DNA from: Deltaproteobacteria bacterium
Lineage (GTDB): Bacteria; Desulfobacterota; Desulfobacteria; C00003060; C00003106
Direction of reading: 5' to 3'
Length of the DNA stretch: 8,688 bases
NCBI GenBank assembly: GCA_019314005.1
Contig: JAFDAE010000079.1
Span: 1-8,688 of the forward strand
Positions 7,051 to 8,688 of the stretch are shown piece by piece. Every line of letters starts with the position of its first letter. Within the stretch, counting starts at the first letter, position 1. Under the pieces are notes generated by a model. It did not search any database, was not told the origin of the DNA, and was given only the letters and a program-made list of their open reading frames with translations. The position numbers were made by a program, and so were the translations under genes.

Positions 7051-7190
7051 AAAAACCTATTAAATAAGTTTAGATATAATTAAAAAAGTTTAAAGGTTTT
7101 TATTAGAGCCCTGTAGCTGAGCCAGCCATTCTGTTTAATTTACTCTTTTATATTAAATAGTTAGGCTTAGTTTTTCAGAATAACAGGTTT
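7051..7190. other. AT-rich intergenic stretch upstream of the sigma-54 promoter
   Basis: No open reading frame worth calling is present. A seven-base direct repeat AAGTTTA occurs at 7066-7072 and 7086-7092, exactly 20 bases apart (about two helical turns), roughly 100-125 bases upstream of the -24 element. That is a plausible distance for enhancer-binding-protein sites, but the motif is short and could be chance in such AT-rich DNA. Confidence 0.35.
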
Positions 7191-7206
7191 TGGCATTAAC
7201 CTTGCT
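7191..7206 (+). promoter_or_regulatory. Sigma-54 (RpoN) -24/-12 promoter for the minor pilin cluster
   Basis: TGGCAT TAACC TTGCT matches the sigma-54 consensus TGGCAC-N5-TTGCW at all but one position of the conserved blocks. The invariant GG (7192-7193) and GC (7204-7205) are separated by exactly 10 bases. Transcription would start near 7217, giving a leader of about 65 bases to the preferred pseudopilin start at 7284. Sigma-54 promoters need an enhancer-binding activator; PilR-type regulators do this for pilin genes in several bacteria. No activator is encoded in the window. Confidence 0.65.
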
Positions 7207-7283
7207 CGTTAGAATGGTCGATACGATTGGATATGTGCCGCACAGAAATAAGGGCACCTAAAAACGAGATTAAAAGCGAGGTT

Positions 7284-7922
7284 ATGTCATTGAAACCAAA
7301 AAGTTATAAGAAGGGCTGCAGGGGCTTTACACTGATAGAACTCATGATCGTCATAGCCATAATAGGGGCTTTGGCAATGGGTGCCGCCCTTGTTTCCCGT
7401 GCTTTTATGTCAGGATATGGCATTAGGTCAGCCTGCCTTGACATCCTTTCCGCGTTCCAGCGGGCCAGGGTTAGTGCTATTCGGAACAATGCCGGGGCTG
7501 CCGGCGTAAACCCTCAATGTGTTCTTGTATTTCAGCCAGGAGCACTTTCGGGCGGGAGCTATTTTGTCTTTATGGATACCAATGGAAATTGGACTGAGGA
7601 TTTGGGCGAGGCAAGAATTGTTCCCCGGGAGGATCAGAATACTCCAATAATTGCCAGGGGACAGATGGAGATGCCCGCTCAAGTGCTCCTCTCTAGTTCC
7701 ATTTTTACCAACAACGGTTCCGGGAATGGAATCGATGGGTTGTGTTGCGCATACAACAGCCAGGGTCTGTCAGCTCCGACCGCCGCAGGTGTACCGATTT
7801 CGGGAAGAGTTACCATCCAGACTGATGATGGGAGCAGATTTTTGCGACTGAACTTTACTGTAACAGGAAGGATAAACAAGCAGACAAGCAATGACGGTAT
7901 AATTTGGTCTGACTGGAGCTAA
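7284..7922 (+). CDS. GspH/FimT-type minor pseudopilin (prepilin leader)
   Basis: With the ATG at 7284 this is a 212-residue prepilin. The 14-residue basic leader ends in Gly and is cut before Phe: KKGCRG then FTLIELMIVIAIIGALAMG, with the expected Glu at mature position 5 and a hydrophobic N-terminal helix. After the helix comes the GspH/FimT-like pattern RSACLDILSAFQRARVSAIRNN and a beta-rich domain with LVFQPG, YFVFMDTNGNW, CCAYNSQG and a final strand ending WSDWS. FimT/FimU-type pilins are part of the priming complex at the pilus tip. The start is not certain: TTG 7227 and ATG 7233 extend the leader to an unusual 31-33 residues, and GAGG at 7278-7281 is only two bases from ATG 7284 but eight from TTG 7290. 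It is the first gene of the pilV/pilW cluster. Confidence 0.88.
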   Translation: MSLKPKSYKKGCRGFTLIELMIVIAIIGALAMGAALVSRAFMSGYGIRSACLDILSAFQRARVSAIRNNAGAAGVNPQCVLVFQPGALSGGSYFVFMDTNGNWTEDLGEARIVPREDQNTPIIARGQMEMPAQVLLSSSIFTNNGSGNGIDGLCCAYNSQGLSAPTAAGVPISGRVTIQTDDGSRFLRLNFTVTGRINKQTSNDGIIWSDWS

Positions 7923-7944
7923 GCTTTAATGTGAGGGGAAAAAG

Positions 7945-8409
7945 ATGGATAGCATGGAAAACAATAATGGGTTTTCTCTCCTGGAAGTACTCATTGCAAT
8001 AACGATTCTGGCTGTAGGGCTCTTGGGAGTTGCAGGGATGCAGATCCATACTATAGAGGGAAACGATTACAGCCACGATATGACCGAAGCAATGATACTT
8101 GCCCAGGATACATCGGAAACTCTGGAGAATGCGGGTTTTGGTGATCCATCCTTGGCCGATGCGGACGCGGGTGCGAATTGGAATGTGGGTAGCAATAACT
8201 TCAACATCCAGCTCAATTTAGCTAATGTGGACCAATTGGATCCGGGTAGCCCGTATACTATTAATAACGTGCAGTATAATGTGGGCTGGTACGTTCAGGC
8301 TAATACTCCGATCCAGAATGTAACAACGGTCGCTGTGGTCGTTACCTGGACAGCCCAGACCGCACGACAAGTTGTTTATAGGCTGATGGTTGCAGATTCT
8401 ATCCTTTAA
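7945..8409 (+). CDS. pilV: Minor pilin PilV (type IV pilus modification/priming protein)
   Basis: A 154-residue prepilin. The cleavage site is NNNG then FSLLEVLIAITILAVGLLGVAGMQ, with Glu at mature position 5 and the GLLG..GMQ pattern typical of PilV. A helix continues through NDYSHDMTEAMILAQDTSETLENA and then a small beta domain ends in a VVVTWTAQTARQVVYRL strand, which is the usual PilV ending. The ATG has AGGGG at 7934-7938, six bases upstream, and the gene follows the pseudopilin by 22 bases, so they share a transcript. The nine-residue leader (MDSMENNNG) is acidic and lacks Lys/Arg, which is odd for a prepilin. An internal ATG at 7954 would give a six-residue leader but has a poorly spaced ribosome site. 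The family assignment is good. Confidence 0.9.
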   Translation: MDSMENNNGFSLLEVLIAITILAVGLLGVAGMQIHTIEGNDYSHDMTEAMILAQDTSETLENAGFGDPSLADADAGANWNVGSNNFNIQLNLANVDQLDPGSPYTINNVQYNVGWYVQANTPIQNVTTVAVVVTWTAQTARQVVYRLMVADSIL

Positions 8410-8430
8410 ACTGAACGAATGGTTGGTACG

Positions 8431-8688
8431 ATGATGAAACAAAGCAAAATAATAAACAAGAAAAACAACGCGGGTTTCACCCTTGTAGAGCTGTTAGTTG
8501 CATTGGCTATATCCGCCTGTGTCATGACTGCCATATGTTCTATCTATGTCAGTTCCGATAAGGTTTATACCGCACAGAACCAGGTAGTGCGGGCGCAGCA
8601 GGACGCGCGGGCAGGGCTCGATATCCTGGGGCGTGAGATTCGTATGGCGGGGTTCATACGTAATACGATCAATACAGATAACGGTTTG
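8431..8688 (+). CDS. pilW: Minor pilin PilW, 5' part only (runs off the window)
   Basis: An open frame continues to the last base without a stop, giving 86 residues. The basic leader (MMKQSKIINKKNNAG) is followed by FTLVELLVALAISACVMTAI, a class III prepilin signal with Glu at mature position 5. Further on is QVVRAQQDARAGLDILGREI then RMAGF, a hallmark of PilW. ATG codons at 8419, 8431 and 8434 are all in frame; none has a strong ribosome site, and 8431/8434 give the more usual leader length. It follows pilV by about 20 bases and would be in the same transcript. PilW is a minor pilin of the priming/tip complex; pilX and pilY1 often follow, beyond this window. Confidence 0.88.
   Translation, partial: MMKQSKIINKKNNAGFTLVELLVALAISACVMTAICSIYVSSDKVYTAQNQVVRAQQDARAGLDILGREIRMAGFIRNTINTDNGL

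Noticed and set aside
7107..7122. AGCCCTGTAGCT as a remnant of a second palindrome copy
   Set aside because: Only about seven bases match the palindrome core and no partner arm is present, so chance similarity is sufficient.
7954..7965. Shared 12-base start ATGGAAAACAAT in xre (323) and inside pilV (7954)
   Set aside because: The surrounding sequences and protein families are unrelated; the match is short and low in complexity.

Overview
The window carries most of a type IVa pilus (T4aP) assembly locus, with every gene on the + strand. I read it as a Gram-negative bacterium, probably a deltaproteobacterium in the broad sense (Desulfobacterota/Myxococcota-like). The reasons are a small XRE-type helix-turn-helix gene directly ahead of pilM, a secretin PilQ that appears to be a lipoprotein, a LysM protein overlapping the 3' end of pilQ, and moderate GC genes between AT-rich spacers. 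The lineage is an inference from gene style, not from a marker gene.

Layout. Positions 1-322 are an AT-rich, apparently non-coding leader. Then comes a tightly packed run: xre (323-523), pilM (526-1587), pilN (1584-2177), pilO (2174-2791), pilP (2754-3590), pilQ (3587-5875) and a LysM/TsaP-like gene (about 5826-6932). After xre, every junction overlaps (ATGA, GTGA, 38 nt, ATGA, up to 50 nt), so this reads as one translationally coupled operon. An intergenic stretch (6933-7283) holds a perfect 23-bp inverted repeat whose arms are themselves hairpins flanked by GTAG/CTAC (a REPIN/BIME-like element that may also terminate the operon), a degenerate TCCA-rich patch, an AT-rich patch and a good sigma-54 -24/-12 promoter at 7191-7206. 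The second set is the minor pilin (priming) cluster: a GspH/FimT-type pseudopilin (about 7284-7922), pilV (7945-8409) and the 5' part of pilW (from about 8431), which runs off the window end.

How the genes work together. PilM (cytoplasmic, actin-like) binds the N-terminal INLLP motif of the inner-membrane protein PilN. PilN pairs with PilO, and PilO/PilN link through the lipoprotein PilP to the outer-membrane secretin PilQ. The LysM protein probably anchors the secretin to peptidoglycan, as TsaP does. FimT-like, PilV and PilW are minor pilins that would initiate the fibre and support the tip. The motors (PilB, PilT), platform (PilC), peptidase (PilD) and major pilin are not in this window.

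I see no wholly undescribed system. The parts most worth a second look are the GTAG-flanked nested palindrome, the sigma-54 promoter that seems to separate minor pilin control from pilMNOPQ, and the co-encoded HTH protein.
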